Counted from the stretch's first letter, positions 1 to 9,864 are shown. The stretch: DNA of 38,427 nt from Lacinutrix sp. (GCF_023299985.1 NZ_JALZVX010000053.1:1-38427); one strand, 5' to 3'. Program-made: numbers and translations. Notes: generated by a model from the sequence alone, not told the origin.

Positions 1-417
1 CCAAAAATTAACCGAAAACTTAAAACCATTAAAGATGTTGGTTTAGGTTACATTACTCTTGGACAGCAAAGCACAACATTATCTGGTGGTGAAGCTCAAC
101 GTATAAAATTAGCGACAGAATTAAGTAAACGCGATACTGGAAATACCTTTTATATTCTTGACGAGCCAACTACAGGACTACATTTTGAAGATATAAGAGT
201 GCTTATGATTGTCTTGAATAAGTTAGCAGACAAAGGCAATACCGTATTAATTATAGAACATAATCTAGATGTTATTAAAACGGTAGATTACATTATAGAT
301 GTTGGCTACGAAGGAGGACAAGGTGGTGGACAGATAGTTGTTAAAGGCATTCCAGAAGAGGTTGCAAAACACAAAAAAAGTTATACGGCTAAATTCTTAA
401 AAAAAGAACTAAATTAG
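1..417 (+). CDS. uvrA: UvrA, excinuclease ABC subunit A (3' end only)
   Basis: The reading frame is open from base 1 and gives the last 138 residues of UvrA, the damage-recognition ATPase of nucleotide excision repair. Visible in order are the ABC signature region ([12 protein letters not shown]), the Walker B segment ([12 protein letters not shown]), the H-loop ([10 protein letters not shown]) and the glycine-rich tail ([12 protein letters not shown]) typical of UvrA's C-terminal ATPase. The protein ends normally at a TAG. The rest lies upstream of the window. The match to the family is strong. The next gene on the same strand starts 72 bases further on. Confidence 0.97.
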   Translation, partial: PKINRKLKTIKDVGLGYITLGQQSTTLSGGEAQRIKLATELSKRDTGNTFYILDEPTTGLHFEDIRVLMIVLNKLADKGNTVLIIEHNLDVIKTVDYIIDVGYEGGQGGGQIVVKGIPEEVAKHKKSYTAKFLKKELN

Positions 418-489
418 TAAGTTGAAAAAAGAAAAAATAGAAACAATATTTAAAATATTTAAACCACTGAATACTAATTACTTATAATT

Positions 490-1179
490 ATGAGAAAAGA
501 ACTACATCCAAAAGGTTGGAACGAAAATAAAACAAACGATTCTTGGGCAATCTTCAAGATTATGGGAGAGTTTGTTAACGGATTTGAAAAAATGAGTCAA
601 ATAGGACCTTGTGTTTCTATTTTTGGTTCTGCAAGAACAAAACCAGATCATAAATATTACAAATTGGCAGAAAGTGTTGCAAAAAGTATTTGCGAAGCTG
701 GCTATGGTGTTATAACAGGTGGTGGACCAGGAATTATGGAAGCTGGTAATAAAGGTGCACATTTAGCAGGAGGAACTTCGGTTGGATTAAATATCGATTT
801 ACCTTTCGAACAACATGACAATCCGTATATCGATAACGATAAGAGCTTAGATTTTGATTACTTTTTTGTAAGAAAAGTAATGTTTGTAAAATATTCTCAA
901 GGCTTTGTGGTTATGCCAGGAGGTTTTGGAACTTTGGACGAATTGTTTGAAGCAATTACATTAATTCAAACTAATAAAATTGAAAAATTTCCAATTATTC
1001 TAGTAGGCACAGATTTCTGGTCTGGTTTAATGGATTGGGTAAAAGCGACAATGCTAGATAAGTTTAGTAATGTAAGTCCTGAAGATTTAGACTTAATTCA
1101 CTTAGTAGATACAGAAGAAGAAGTCGTGAGTATTTTAGACGCATTCTATAAAGAATATGGCTTAAGTCCTAACTTTTAA
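490..1179 (+). CDS. LOG-family protein (TIGR00730; probable nucleoside 5'-monophosphate phosphoribohydrolase)
   Basis: This 229-residue Rossmann-fold protein belongs to the LOG (Lonely guy) family. The two family signatures are present: GGGPGIMEA at residues 77-85 and PGGFGTLDE at residues 143-151, with the usual R128-K129 pair between them. Characterised members hydrolyse cytokinin riboside monophosphates or other nucleoside 5'-monophosphates such as AMP to base plus ribose 5-phosphate. No signal peptide is visible, so it should be cytoplasmic. Length is normal for the longer bacterial subgroup. Only 19 bases separate it from the downstream secreted EEP-fold gene, so the two may be co-transcribed. 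The exact substrate cannot be read from the sequence. Confidence 0.92.
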   Translation: MRKELHPKGWNENKTNDSWAIFKIMGEFVNGFEKMSQIGPCVSIFGSARTKPDHKYYKLAESVAKSICEAGYGVITGGGPGIMEAGNKGAHLAGGTSVGLNIDLPFEQHDNPYIDNDKSLDFDYFFVRKVMFVKYSQGFVVMPGGFGTLDELFEAITLIQTNKIEKFPIILVGTDFWSGLMDWVKATMLDKFSNVSPEDLDLIHLVDTEEEVVSILDAFYKEYGLSPNF

Positions 1180-1198
1180 AATTGATTTATACACATTA

Positions 1199-2476
1199 AT
1201 GATGAAAAATAAGATTTCCCTAATTCTATTTTTTACTGCTTTAAGTTGCAATATTAGTTTTTCGCAAGAAACCTTTAAAACCATGTTTTATAACTTGCTT
1301 AACTTTCCTTTACAGGAACCTGCAGCCTCTAGATTAAATGATTTAGAGGTTGTTTTAACAGATTATCAACCAGATTTGTTGATGGTATGCGAACTTAATA
1401 ATGCAACTGGTGCAACTACTATATTAAATAGAATACAACAAAATATTAATGCCAATTATGTTATGGCAAATTTTGTTTTAAATTCTTCAGACGATACTAT
1501 TGGTGATCAAAACGACTTGCAAAACCTAATTTATTACGACAGCACTAAGTTTAGTTTAGAGTCTCAAGCCGAAGTAACAACTATATTTAGAGATTTTAAT
1601 CATTATGTATTAAAGCTAAACACTGTAAATAAAGATACAAATCCAATTATATTAAATGTGATTGTAGCACATTTAAAAGCTTCTAGTGGTACAGCTAATG
1701 CTGCTTTACGCTTTCAAATGGCTCAAGACTTAACTGCTTATTTAGACACTTTTCCTAGTTCGGAGTACGTTTTATTTGGAGGCGATTTTAATTTTTACAC
1801 TAATAGTGAAGATGGATTTCAAGAATTTTTAGATACCGATAATAATATTACGTTTATTGATCCTGCAAATCGAATGGGCAGTTGGCACAATAATACTAAT
1901 TACATAGATGTATTTACGCAATCTACAAGAACTACAACTTCTTTAGGAGGAGCTTCTGGAGGTTTCGATGATCGTTTCGATTTTATATTAACCTCTCAAA
2001 ACATGCAAAACAATCCAGAATTACAGTTTGAAAATGGAAGTTATAAAGTGTTTGGAAATAACGCAAATATTAATTGTTACAACAACCCAATTAACTCTTT
2101 AGATTGTGCAGGAAATGATTATAGTTTTACAATTAGAAATGCTTTACACAATTTTAGCGATCATCTTCCCGTTACTATTAACATAACCACTACAGAAAAC
2201 CTTTTAAGCGTAGACGAATTTGAAGAAAATTCTATAACTTTTAAAATATTAGGCACTAATATTATTAAAAACCAGCTTAAAATTAAAGCAAATAGAAAAC
2301 CAACTTTTGCTAATTACGTAAGTATATACAACACATTGGGACAAACAATAGAAACCGTTTCTATTAAAGATAATGAAGAATTAATTATTAATACAACTTC
2401 ATATTCAAACGGATTATATTATGTTGTATTAAATGGTGTAAATGTTAAATCTTTAAAGTTTATAAAAGTCAATTGA
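1199..2476 (+). CDS. Secreted endonuclease/exonuclease/phosphatase-fold protein with C-terminal sorting domain
   Basis: This 425-residue protein starts with a Sec signal peptide (hydrophobic stretch at residues 6-22, then SFSQ). The EEP fold is supported by a metal-binding Glu in MVCELNN (E65), the GGDFNFY motif (D196, N198) and a C-terminal SDHLP motif (D321, H322), so the catalytic set looks intact. Family members cleave phosphodiester or phosphomonoester bonds in nucleic acids, lipids or sugars; the substrate is unknown here. The last ~85 residues (from about LLSVDEF to the end) resemble a type A sorting domain for type IX secretion, with the typical YNTLGQ, GLYYV and KFIKV segments. Two adjacent ATGs (1199 and 1202) are possible starts. 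The stop overlaps the TTG start of the next gene. Confidence 0.88.
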   Translation: MMKNKISLILFFTALSCNISFSQETFKTMFYNLLNFPLQEPAASRLNDLEVVLTDYQPDLLMVCELNNATGATTILNRIQQNINANYVMANFVLNSSDDTIGDQNDLQNLIYYDSTKFSLESQAEVTTIFRDFNHYVLKLNTVNKDTNPIILNVIVAHLKASSGTANAALRFQMAQDLTAYLDTFPSSEYVLFGGDFNFYTNSEDGFQEFLDTDNNITFIDPANRMGSWHNNTNYIDVFTQSTRTTTSLGGASGGFDDRFDFILTSQNMQNNPELQFENGSYKVFGNNANINCYNNPINSLDCAGNDYSFTIRNALHNFSDHLPVTINITTTENLLSVDEFEENSITFKILGTNIIKNQLKIKANRKPTFANYVSIYNTLGQTIETVSIKDNEELIINTTSYSNGLYYVVLNGVNVKSLKFIKVN

Positions 2477-5310
2477 ATCTAAATTTAAGCTCTTTTTTAT
2501 TATGTCTATTCTTATGTTTTTTGGCAACTAGCCAGAACAAACTCGCTATTGATGCTACTTTCGATATTGAAAATAAAAGCATTAATATTGAACAATCTAT
2601 AGAATACTTTAATGCTTCAAATGTTGCTTTAGATACAATCTATTTAACAGACTGGAGTCATAGTTATTCTGCAAAAAACACACCATTAGCAGAGTGGTTT
2701 GCAGATGAATTTAAAAATACATTTCATTTTGCTAAAGAAGAAGATCGTGGTTTCACTATTATTAATTCAATTAAACAAAACAATATAGAAACTAGCTTTA
2801 ATCGTCTAGAAAACAAACCAGATATTATAAAAGTAGTACTAAATAAACCACTATTACCAAAAGAAATCTATACACTTAAACTTAACTATATTGTACAAAT
2901 CCCTAACGATAAATTTACACGTTATGGTATTACAAACAAAGGCGATTATAATTTAAGGTATTGGTATATTACACCTTCTGTTTTTGATGGCGAATGGCAT
3001 TATTTTAGTAATAAAAATTTAGACGATGCTTTTATACCTAAATCAGATATTAGTTTAAAAATTAACTACCCAAATAATTTTACTTTAATAAGTGAGTTAG
3101 ATGAAGAATCCACAGAAAATAGTAACAAAAACGGAACTAAATCAACAGTACTTAAAGGAAATAATCGTATTAACTCTAAGCTATTTTTAAACAAAACAAA
3201 CACTTATAAAACAGTTGAAACAGATTTTTTTACTGTAGAGTCTAATATAGATCAAGAAAATCTAAAGCCTGAAGAAATAGCAGTAATTACGGATAAGGTT
3301 GCCGGTTTTATTTCTAATAATCTTGGAGATTATCCACATAAAAAAGTATTACTAACAAAAATTGACTACAAAAAAAGCCCTATTTACGGCCTAAATTTAT
3401 TACCAGATTTTGTGCGTCCGTTTTCTGATACTTTTCAATACGAATTAAAAATACTGAAAACAACATTACATAATTATCTTGAAAACACGCTACTAATAAA
3501 TCCAAGAAAGGACCAATGGGTTTTAGATGGTATACAAACGTATTATTTAATAAAATATGTTGAAGAAAATTATCCAGACATGAAGATTTTAGGAAATCTG
3601 GCTAATATTTGGGGAGTAAGAGCATTTCATGCTTCAGATTTAAAATTTAATGACCAATACAACTTCCTTTACATGCACATGGCACGCTCTAATATAGATC
3701 AACCTTTGGATATGGCGAAAGATTCTCTTCTTAAATTTAACAAGAATATTGCAAACAAATACAAAGCAGGAGTTGGTTTAAACTATTTAGACAAATACAT
3801 GGATGGCAATGTAATGGATGTTATACTTACACAATTTTTAAAAGAAAATAAGTTAAAAACAACTACTGCCAATGATTTTAAAACCCATATTAAAGAAAAA
3901 ACAGATAAAAATATCGATTGGTTTTTTGATGATTATGTTGGAAGTAGTAAAAAAATAGATTTTAAAATTAAAAAAGTTAAAAAAACCGAAGACTCTTTAA
4001 TAATTACTATTAAAAATAAAAAAGACCATTTAATGCCTGTCTCTTTATTTACAGTAAAAAATGATAGTGTATTATCTAAACAATGGATTGAAGGATTTAA
4101 AGGTTACAAAACAATAACCATAGTAAACAATGATGCAGATAAATTAGCTCTTAATTACGATAGTACTATTCCAGAAATGAATTTAAGAAACAACTGGAAA
4201 TCTTTAGGTGGTTTTTTATCTAATAACAAACCACTTCAATTTAGACTGTTTAAAGATATTGAAGACCCTAATTACAGTCAAGTATTTTTTATACCTGAAT
4301 TTGCCTATAATTTTTACGATGGTTTTTCTCCTGGTTTAAAACTTTATAATAAAACACTTTTATCTAAAAATTTTTTATACCGTGTTAGTCCAAAATACGG
4401 TATAAAAAGTAAACAATTAGTTGGTAGTGCCTCTGTAAGCTACGTTGACCGTAAAGAATATTCAAAAAATTATTATACTAAATATGGTATTAGTGGAGAA
4501 AACTTTAACTACGCACCAGAATTATCTTATACTTCTTACACACCTTTTATAGATTTTAGATTTAGAGACCCTAATAACCTTAGAGACAACCGAAAAAGCT
4601 TCTTAAATTTTAGATATGTAAATATCGATAGAGAGGTCGACCCAACAGGTGAATTTGAAACAGATGGAGAGCCAAAATATAGCGTGTTTAATGCTCGCTA
4701 TGGACAAAGTAATCCTAATTTAAAGAACTTTACTTCTTGGAATACAGACTTACAGTTAGCTAATAACTTTGGTAAACTATCTGCTACTGCAGAATTTAGA
4801 ACATTAACACAAAGCAATAGACAGTATAATTTAAGACTCTTCGCAGGTACCTTTTTATATAACCAAACATTTGAAACAACAGATTTTTTTAGTTTTGCTT
4901 TAGACAGACCAACAGATTACTTATTCGATTACGATTATCTTGGTCGCTCAGAAGAAGCAGGATTACTAAGTCAGCAATTAGTGGTTTCAGAAGGTGGCTT
5001 TAAATCTCAACTAGAACCAGCATTTGCAAACCAATGGATTACTACAGCTAATGGTAGCACAACTATTTGGCGCTATATTATGGCTTATGGCGATTTAGGT
5101 TTAGTAAAAAACCACGGTACAAATCCTAAATTTGTTTACGATTCTGGCATTCGCTTAAATTTAGTAGAAGACTATTTTGAGTTATATCTTCCAATATACT
5201 CTAATTTAGGATGGGAAATTGGACAACCTAATTACGACCAAAGCATTCGTTTTATAGTAACGCTATCTCCAAAAACACTACTTAAATTATTTACACGAAG
5301 GTGGTATTAG
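2473..5310 (+). CDS. Degenerate M1-type peptidase domain fused to a probable outer-membrane beta-barrel
   Basis: This 945-residue secreted protein starts at a TTG that overlaps the previous stop (TTGA). No ATG lies near, and a signal peptide follows directly (about residues 4-19). Residues ~20-500 resemble the N-terminal and catalytic parts of M1 (gluzincin) aminopeptidases. Where M1 enzymes have HExxH, here there is H333-N-Y-L-E337, and the third zinc ligand region (normally NEG) reads LDGIQTYY, so zinc binding is probably lost. The GxMEN motif is also not recognisable. Residues ~600-945 are rich in alternating aromatic and polar residues and end in RRWY, as outer-membrane barrels do. The barrel call is inference from composition and the aromatic C-terminus. 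A hairpin terminator follows. Confidence 0.75.
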   Translation: MNLNLSSFLLCLFLCFLATSQNKLAIDATFDIENKSINIEQSIEYFNASNVALDTIYLTDWSHSYSAKNTPLAEWFADEFKNTFHFAKEEDRGFTIINSIKQNNIETSFNRLENKPDIIKVVLNKPLLPKEIYTLKLNYIVQIPNDKFTRYGITNKGDYNLRYWYITPSVFDGEWHYFSNKNLDDAFIPKSDISLKINYPNNFTLISELDEESTENSNKNGTKSTVLKGNNRINSKLFLNKTNTYKTVETDFFTVESNIDQENLKPEEIAVITDKVAGFISNNLGDYPHKKVLLTKIDYKKSPIYGLNLLPDFVRPFSDTFQYELKILKTTLHNYLENTLLINPRKDQWVLDGIQTYYLIKYVEENYPDMKILGNLANIWGVRAFHASDLKFNDQYNFLYMHMARSNIDQPLDMAKDSLLKFNKNIANKYKAGVGLNYLDKYMDGNVMDVILTQFLKENKLKTTTANDFKTHIKEKTDKNIDWFFDDYVGSSKKIDFKIKKVKKTEDSLIITIKNKKDHLMPVSLFTVKNDSVLSKQWIEGFKGYKTITIVNNDADKLALNYDSTIPEMNLRNNWKSLGGFLSNNKPLQFRLFKDIEDPNYSQVFFIPEFAYNFYDGFSPGLKLYNKTLLSKNFLYRVSPKYGIKSKQLVGSASVSYVDRKEYSKNYYTKYGISGENFNYAPELSYTSYTPFIDFRFRDPNNLRDNRKSFLNFRYVNIDREVDPTGEFETDGEPKYSVFNARYGQSNPNLKNFTSWNTDLQLANNFGKLSATAEFRTLTQSNRQYNLRLFAGTFLYNQTFETTDFFSFALDRPTDYLFDYDYLGRSEEAGLLSQQLVVSEGGFKSQLEPAFANQWITTANGSTTIWRYIMAYGDLGLVKNHGTNPKFVYDSGIRLNLVEDYFELYLPIYSNLGWEIGQPNYDQSIRFIVTLSPKTLLKLFTRRWY

Positions 5311-5314
5311 TTTT

Positions 5315-5341
5315 TTTTGAGTTATCCTCAAAAGTTTTTTG
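5315..5341 (+). terminator. Hairpin terminator after the M1-like/barrel gene
   Basis: Stem TTTTGAG / CTCAAAA (7 bp, loop TTATC), then G and a run of T. It begins 5 bases after the stop codon of the upstream gene. Confidence 0.6.
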
Positions 5342-5422
5342 TTTAATTGCGTAATTATACATTATTCACAATTAAAACATCTTATTATTAAAAATTTGGT
5401 ATTTTTTTAAGATAGTTTCCTA

Positions 5423-5453
5423 TTGCAAAAATAACTTTTATTCTTTAAATTTG
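5423..5453 (+). promoter_or_regulatory. Bacteroidetes-type promoter for the E1 dehydrogenase gene
   Basis: TTG at 5423-5425, a 20-base spacer, then TAAATTTG at 5446-5453, a perfect fit to the TAnnTTTG -7 element used by the primary sigma factor of Bacteroidetes. The ATG lies 24 bases after the -7 element. Confidence 0.75.
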
Positions 5454-5476
5454 TATTCCAAAAAAAGCAGTTAACC

Positions 5477-7888
5477 ATGAGCACAAATTCCGAGTTAAAA
5501 AAAGAGTTATCGTTTAATGATTTTAAAACACAAGTTTTAGAAGATTATAAAATAGCTGTAACAAGTCGAGAATGTAGCTTACTTGGTCGTCGTGAAGTAT
5601 TAACAGGAAAAGCTAAATTTGGTATTTTTGGAGATGGAAAAGAAGTACCACAACTAGCTTGGGCAAAAGCCTTTGCTAATGGAGACTTTAGATCTGGCTA
5701 TTACAGAGACCAAACCTTTATGATGGCAATTGGTCAATTAACAATCCAGCAATTTTTTTCTGGTTTATATGCCAATACAGATATTAATTTAGAACCAATG
5801 TCTGGAGGTCGACAAATGGGTGGACACTTTTCTACTTTTAGTTTAGACGAAAACGGTAACTGGAATAACCTTACAAAACAAAAAAATTCAAGCTCAGATA
5901 TTTCGCCTACAGCAGGACAAATGCCCAGACTTTTAGGTTTAGCACAAGCTTCTAAAATTTACAGAAATGTAAACGGAATAGATACAACTAAGTTTTCAGA
6001 CAAAGGAAATGAAATTGCTTGGGGAACAATAGGAAATGCAAGTACAAGCGAAGGTTTGTTTTTCGAAACCATTAATGCTGCTGGTGTTTTACAAGTACCA
6101 ATGGTTGTTAGTGTTTGGGACGATGAATATGGTATTTCTGTTCATGCAAGACACCAAACAACTAAAGAAAATATATCTGAAATATTAAGTGGTTTTCAAC
6201 GAGATAATGAAGCTAAAGGTTACGAAATTCTTCGTGTTAAAGGTTGGGACTATGTTGCACTAATAGAAACATATCAAGAAGCTGCAAGAGTATCTAGAAC
6301 AGAGCATGTGCCTGTTTTAATACATGTAAACGAACTAACACAGCCTCAAGGACACTCTACCTCTGGTTCTCACGAACGCTATAAAGACAAAGACCGTTTA
6401 GATTGGGAAGCGAAAATGGACTGTAATGTGCAGTTAAGAAAATGGATGATAGAAACTGGAATTTCTACAGACGAAGAATTAACTACCATAGAAAAAGCAA
6501 TTAAAAAAGAAGTTAGAGAAGGTAAAAAAGCTGCTTGGAATGCGTATTTAAATCCAATTATAGCAGAAAGAAATGACATTTCTACAATTATTACTCAAGT
6601 TGCTGCAGCAAGTACAAACAGAGTTTTTATTGAAAAAATTAATAACGATTTAACTGCTATAACAGAACCAGCTCGTAAAGATTTAGTTTCTGCTGCAAGA
6701 CGAGTACTTAGATATGTTGTTTCTGAAAATTCTTCAGCTAAAACACAATTAACAGATTGGATTGATGGATATTTCAAATTAATTCAACCAAAATACAGTT
6801 CTCATTTACATAATGAAACGATAACTGCTGCCAAAAACATTAAAGAAGTATTACCGCTTTACGATGCTAATAATGAAGATGTTGATGGTCGTGTAGTTTT
6901 AAGAGATAATTTTGATGCTATTTTTAGCAAATATCCAGAATCGTTGATTTTTGGTGAAGATGCAGGAAATATTGGTGATGTAAATCAAGGCTTAGAAGGA
7001 CTACAAGAAAAATATGGTGAATTACGTATCGCAGATGCTGGTATTCGTGAAGCTACTATTATTGGTCAAGGTATTGGTATGGCAATGCGTGGTTTAAGAC
7101 CAATTGCAGAAATTCAATATTTAGATTACATTATGTATGCGCTTCAAATAATGAGTGACGATCTTGCTACTGTACATTACAGAACTAAAGGTCGCCAAAA
7201 AGCACCATTAATTGTGCGTACTCGTGGACATAGATTAGAAGGCATTTGGCATTCTGGATCTCAATTAGGAGGTGTTTTAAACCTAATACGTGGTATTCAT
7301 GTATTAGTGCCTAGAAATATGACTAAAGCTGCCGGCTTTTATAATACTTTACTAGAAAGCGATGAACCTGCTCTAGTTGTAGAATGCTTAAATGGCTACA
7401 GGCTTAAAGAAAAAAAACCAACCAATTTTGGTGAATTTAAAACGCCTATTGGTGTTGTAGAAACTGTAAAAGAAGGAAAAGACATAACTGTTGTTTCTTA
7501 TGGTTCTACTTTAAGAATTGTACAAGAAGTCGCTAAAGAGTTACTACAAGTTGGTATCGATATAGAAGTTGTTGATGCACAATCCCTATTGCCTTTCGAT
7601 ATAAACCATGATGTTGTTAAGAGTTTAGCAAAAACTAACCGCTTAATGATTATAGATGAAGATGTTCCTGGAGGTGCATCGGCTTATTTGTTAGACCAAA
7701 TACTGAACAAGCAAAATGGTTATCAGTATTTAGATTGTGCGCCTAAAACATTAGCTGCAAAGCCTCACAGACCAGCATATGGAACAGATGGTGATTATTT
7801 CTCTAAACCTTCCGCTGAAGATATATATGAAGCTATTTACGATGTAATGCATGAGAACAATCCAAATGATTATCCAAAATTAAGATAG
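5477..7888 (+). CDS. Fused E1 alpha/beta subunit of a branched-chain-type 2-oxoacid dehydrogenase
   Basis: This 803-residue protein carries both E1 subunits in one chain. The N-terminal half holds the thiamine-diphosphate-binding E1-alpha fold, with the region around GNASTSEGLFF and VSVWDDEYGIS as the cofactor motif. The C-terminal half is the transketolase-like E1-beta fold, with the catalytic/activating Glu region FGEDAG, RTRGHRLEG, and a closing transketolase C-terminal domain (ITVVSYGSTLRIV). It decarboxylates 2-oxoacids and passes the acyl group to lipoyl-E2. The alpha-beta fusion is common in Flavobacteriia and is usually annotated as branched-chain oxoacid (2-oxoisovalerate) dehydrogenase; substrate preference is inferred. 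E2 and E3 are not in the window. It has its own promoter and terminator, so it is monocistronic here. Confidence 0.93.
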   Translation: MSTNSELKKELSFNDFKTQVLEDYKIAVTSRECSLLGRREVLTGKAKFGIFGDGKEVPQLAWAKAFANGDFRSGYYRDQTFMMAIGQLTIQQFFSGLYANTDINLEPMSGGRQMGGHFSTFSLDENGNWNNLTKQKNSSSDISPTAGQMPRLLGLAQASKIYRNVNGIDTTKFSDKGNEIAWGTIGNASTSEGLFFETINAAGVLQVPMVVSVWDDEYGISVHARHQTTKENISEILSGFQRDNEAKGYEILRVKGWDYVALIETYQEAARVSRTEHVPVLIHVNELTQPQGHSTSGSHERYKDKDRLDWEAKMDCNVQLRKWMIETGISTDEELTTIEKAIKKEVREGKKAAWNAYLNPIIAERNDISTIITQVAAASTNRVFIEKINNDLTAITEPARKDLVSAARRVLRYVVSENSSAKTQLTDWIDGYFKLIQPKYSSHLHNETITAAKNIKEVLPLYDANNEDVDGRVVLRDNFDAIFSKYPESLIFGEDAGNIGDVNQGLEGLQEKYGELRIADAGIREATIIGQGIGMAMRGLRPIAEIQYLDYIMYALQIMSDDLATVHYRTKGRQKAPLIVRTRGHRLEGIWHSGSQLGGVLNLIRGIHVLVPRNMTKAAGFYNTLLESDEPALVVECLNGYRLKEKKPTNFGEFKTPIGVVETVKEGKDITVVSYGSTLRIVQEVAKELLQVGIDIEVVDAQSLLPFDINHDVVKSLAKTNRLMIIDEDVPGGASAYLLDQILNKQNGYQYLDCAPKTLAAKPHRPAYGTDGDYFSKPSAEDIYEAIYDVMHENNPNDYPKLR

Positions 7889-7937
7889 ATTTCTGTTTTA
7901 AAATATTTTATTATTTGCAGTTTATTATTCTGCTATA

Positions 7938-7968
7938 AAGTGCTTGCATTTAGTAAGCGCTTTTTTTT
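7938..7968 (+). terminator. Rho-independent terminator of the E1 gene
   Basis: Ten-base-pair stem AAGTGCTTGC / GTAAGCGCTT (two G-T pairs), loop ATTTA, followed by T8. Confidence 0.85.
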
Positions 7969-7994
7969 ATATCTTTAAACTATAATATTAAAAA

Positions 7995-9596
7995 ATGCTT
8001 ACAAAAAAAGACAAAGTACAACTAAGAGGAACTATTTTTAGACATCTTGATGGTATAGCAACTGCTACCACTATGTTCTCGTTACATAAAAAAGGTGTTT
8101 TAGAGTTTCTGTTAAAAAATAAATCTATAGAACTTTCAAAAATAGTAACAGCGTTTAATGCTAATGATGGTTATTTAAATATTGCACTAAGAGTGTTGTG
8201 TTCTCAAGGTTGGTTAGAACAAAACATAGATAATAAAAACAATACAGTAACCTATTCCACAAATAAAAATAGTGAACTCGCATTTAAATTAGCCTATTTA
8301 TATGAAGATGCTGTAAATTTATTAAGTTATGCTGCTCGCTTTCCCGAAGAGCGAAATATTGGTACTGACGCCTTTATTGTTTTAGAGCGCATATTTAAAA
8401 AATACAATAATAATTATGGTTTAGCTACACCAGAAGAAAATACTGTAGCTTATCAAGTTTTAAAGCATATAGAAGGTTGTATTGTTGCACCAATTACTGT
8501 AATGTTAGGTGTTAATGGGTTGTTTCATAAATATTTTATGGAAGCTTCTTTCTCTGCCGAAGAATACCATAAAGATCCAGAAAGTTTTAAAAAAATATTA
8601 GACTTTCTAAGTCATATTGGGTGGTTTAAAAAGAAAAACAGAAACTATCAATTTACAGACGAAGGTTTATTTTTTGCTAAACGTGCTTCAGCTTATGGTG
8701 TTACAGTATCTTATTTGCCAACCTTTTTGCAGTTAGATGAACTACTTTTTGGTAATCCATTAGTATTAAAATCTGAAGAAGGTGAAACCGAAAAACATGT
8801 AGATAGAGAAATGAATGTTTGGGGAAGTGGTGGAGCACACTCTACTTACTTTAAAGTTATAGACCAGGTTATTATTAAACTCTTTAACAAACCAATAGAC
8901 GAGCAACCAAAAGGCATACTAGATATGGGTTGTGGCAATGGTGCTTTTATTCAGCATATTTTCGATGTAATTGAGCACCAAACTTTACGTGGTAAAATGC
9001 TTGAAGAACATCCACTTTTACTCGTTGGAGCAGATTTTAATAAAGCGGCTTTAAAAGTAACACGAGCCAATTTAATAAAAGCAGATATTTGGGCTAAAGT
9101 AATTTGGGGAGACATTGGCAGACCAGATTTACTAGCAAACGATTTACGAGAAGATTACAACATTGAACTTAAAGATTTACTTAACGTTCGTACCTTTCTA
9201 GATCATAATCGTATTTGGGAAGCACCAAAAAACCCAACAAAACGTATAAGCAATTCTTCTGGTGCATTTGCATATAAAGGCAAGCGTATTAGCAATAATT
9301 TGGTAGAAGATTCTCTTTTAGAGCATTTACAAAAATGGAAACCTTATGTAGAACAATTTGGCTTATTAATTATAGAATTACATACTATAAACCCAGAATT
9401 AACATCAAAAAATATTAGCAAAACTGCAGCAACAGCTTACGATGCTACGCATGGTTATAGCGATCAATACATTTTAGAGGTTGCTGTTTTTAATAAAATT
9501 GCAGAAGAAGCTGGTTTAAAACCAGATAGCAATCATTTTTCAAGATTTCCAGATAGCGATTTAGCTACAGTTAGTGTAAATTTGTTAAAAGGATAA
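7995..9596 (+). CDS. Class I SAM-dependent methyltransferase, large (AprA-MT2-like)
   Basis: This 533-residue cytoplasmic protein has an N-terminal winged-helix-like/dimerisation region (residues ~1-120), a middle helical part, and a Rossmann-fold methyltransferase domain in the C-terminal half with motif I LDMGCGNGAF near residues 315-324 and an acidic motif II (GADFN). The C-terminal segment DATHGYSDQYILE recalls methyltransferase domains associated with polyketide-type loading modules (AprA MT2); this is recognition from memory and tentative. No acyl carrier or ketosynthase gene is nearby, so the substrate is unknown. The DUF202 gene follows after 4 bases and is probably in the same transcript. 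A weak -7-like TATCTTTA is seen at 7970-7977. Confidence 0.75.
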   Translation: MLTKKDKVQLRGTIFRHLDGIATATTMFSLHKKGVLEFLLKNKSIELSKIVTAFNANDGYLNIALRVLCSQGWLEQNIDNKNNTVTYSTNKNSELAFKLAYLYEDAVNLLSYAARFPEERNIGTDAFIVLERIFKKYNNNYGLATPEENTVAYQVLKHIEGCIVAPITVMLGVNGLFHKYFMEASFSAEEYHKDPESFKKILDFLSHIGWFKKKNRNYQFTDEGLFFAKRASAYGVTVSYLPTFLQLDELLFGNPLVLKSEEGETEKHVDREMNVWGSGGAHSTYFKVIDQVIIKLFNKPIDEQPKGILDMGCGNGAFIQHIFDVIEHQTLRGKMLEEHPLLLVGADFNKAALKVTRANLIKADIWAKVIWGDIGRPDLLANDLREDYNIELKDLLNVRTFLDHNRIWEAPKNPTKRISNSSGAFAYKGKRISNNLVEDSLLEHLQKWKPYVEQFGLLIIELHTINPELTSKNISKTAATAYDATHGYSDQYILEVAVFNKIAEEAGLKPDSNHFSRFPDSDLATVSVNLLKG

Positions 9597-9600
9597 TTTT

Positions 9601-9864
9601 ATGATTAACGAAAACGACCTAACAACAAGAGATTGGTTAGCCATAGAACGTACTAAACTAGCTAATGAACGTACGTTTTTGGCTTATTTTAGAACGTTTG
9701 TTGTGTTTTTAGGCTCTGGAATAACCATACTTAAACTTGAGTTTTTAACAGAGCTTAAAACCTTCGGTATTATATTAACTATTATTTCACCAGTAATTCT
9801 TATTATTGGAATGGTTAGACTTTTTAAAGTAAAACGTACGATAAAGAAACATTATAAAATCTAA
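9601..9864 (+). CDS. DUF202 (YidH-like) small membrane protein
   Basis: The 87-residue protein has the DUF202 hallmark, repeated ERT motifs (AIERTKLANERTFLAYFRT, residues 14-32), followed by two transmembrane helices (about 33-50 and 55-73) and a basic C-terminus. The family is an inner-membrane protein of unknown function. It starts 4 bases after the methyltransferase stop, so translation is probably coupled to it. Confidence 0.9.
   Translation: MINENDLTTRDWLAIERTKLANERTFLAYFRTFVVFLGSGITILKLEFLTELKTFGIILTIISPVILIIGMVRLFKVKRTIKKHYKI

Noticed and set aside
502-762. Minus-strand frame inside the LOG-family gene
   Set aside because: It is a shadow of the strong plus-strand gene, with Cys- and Phe-rich composition typical of antisense frames.
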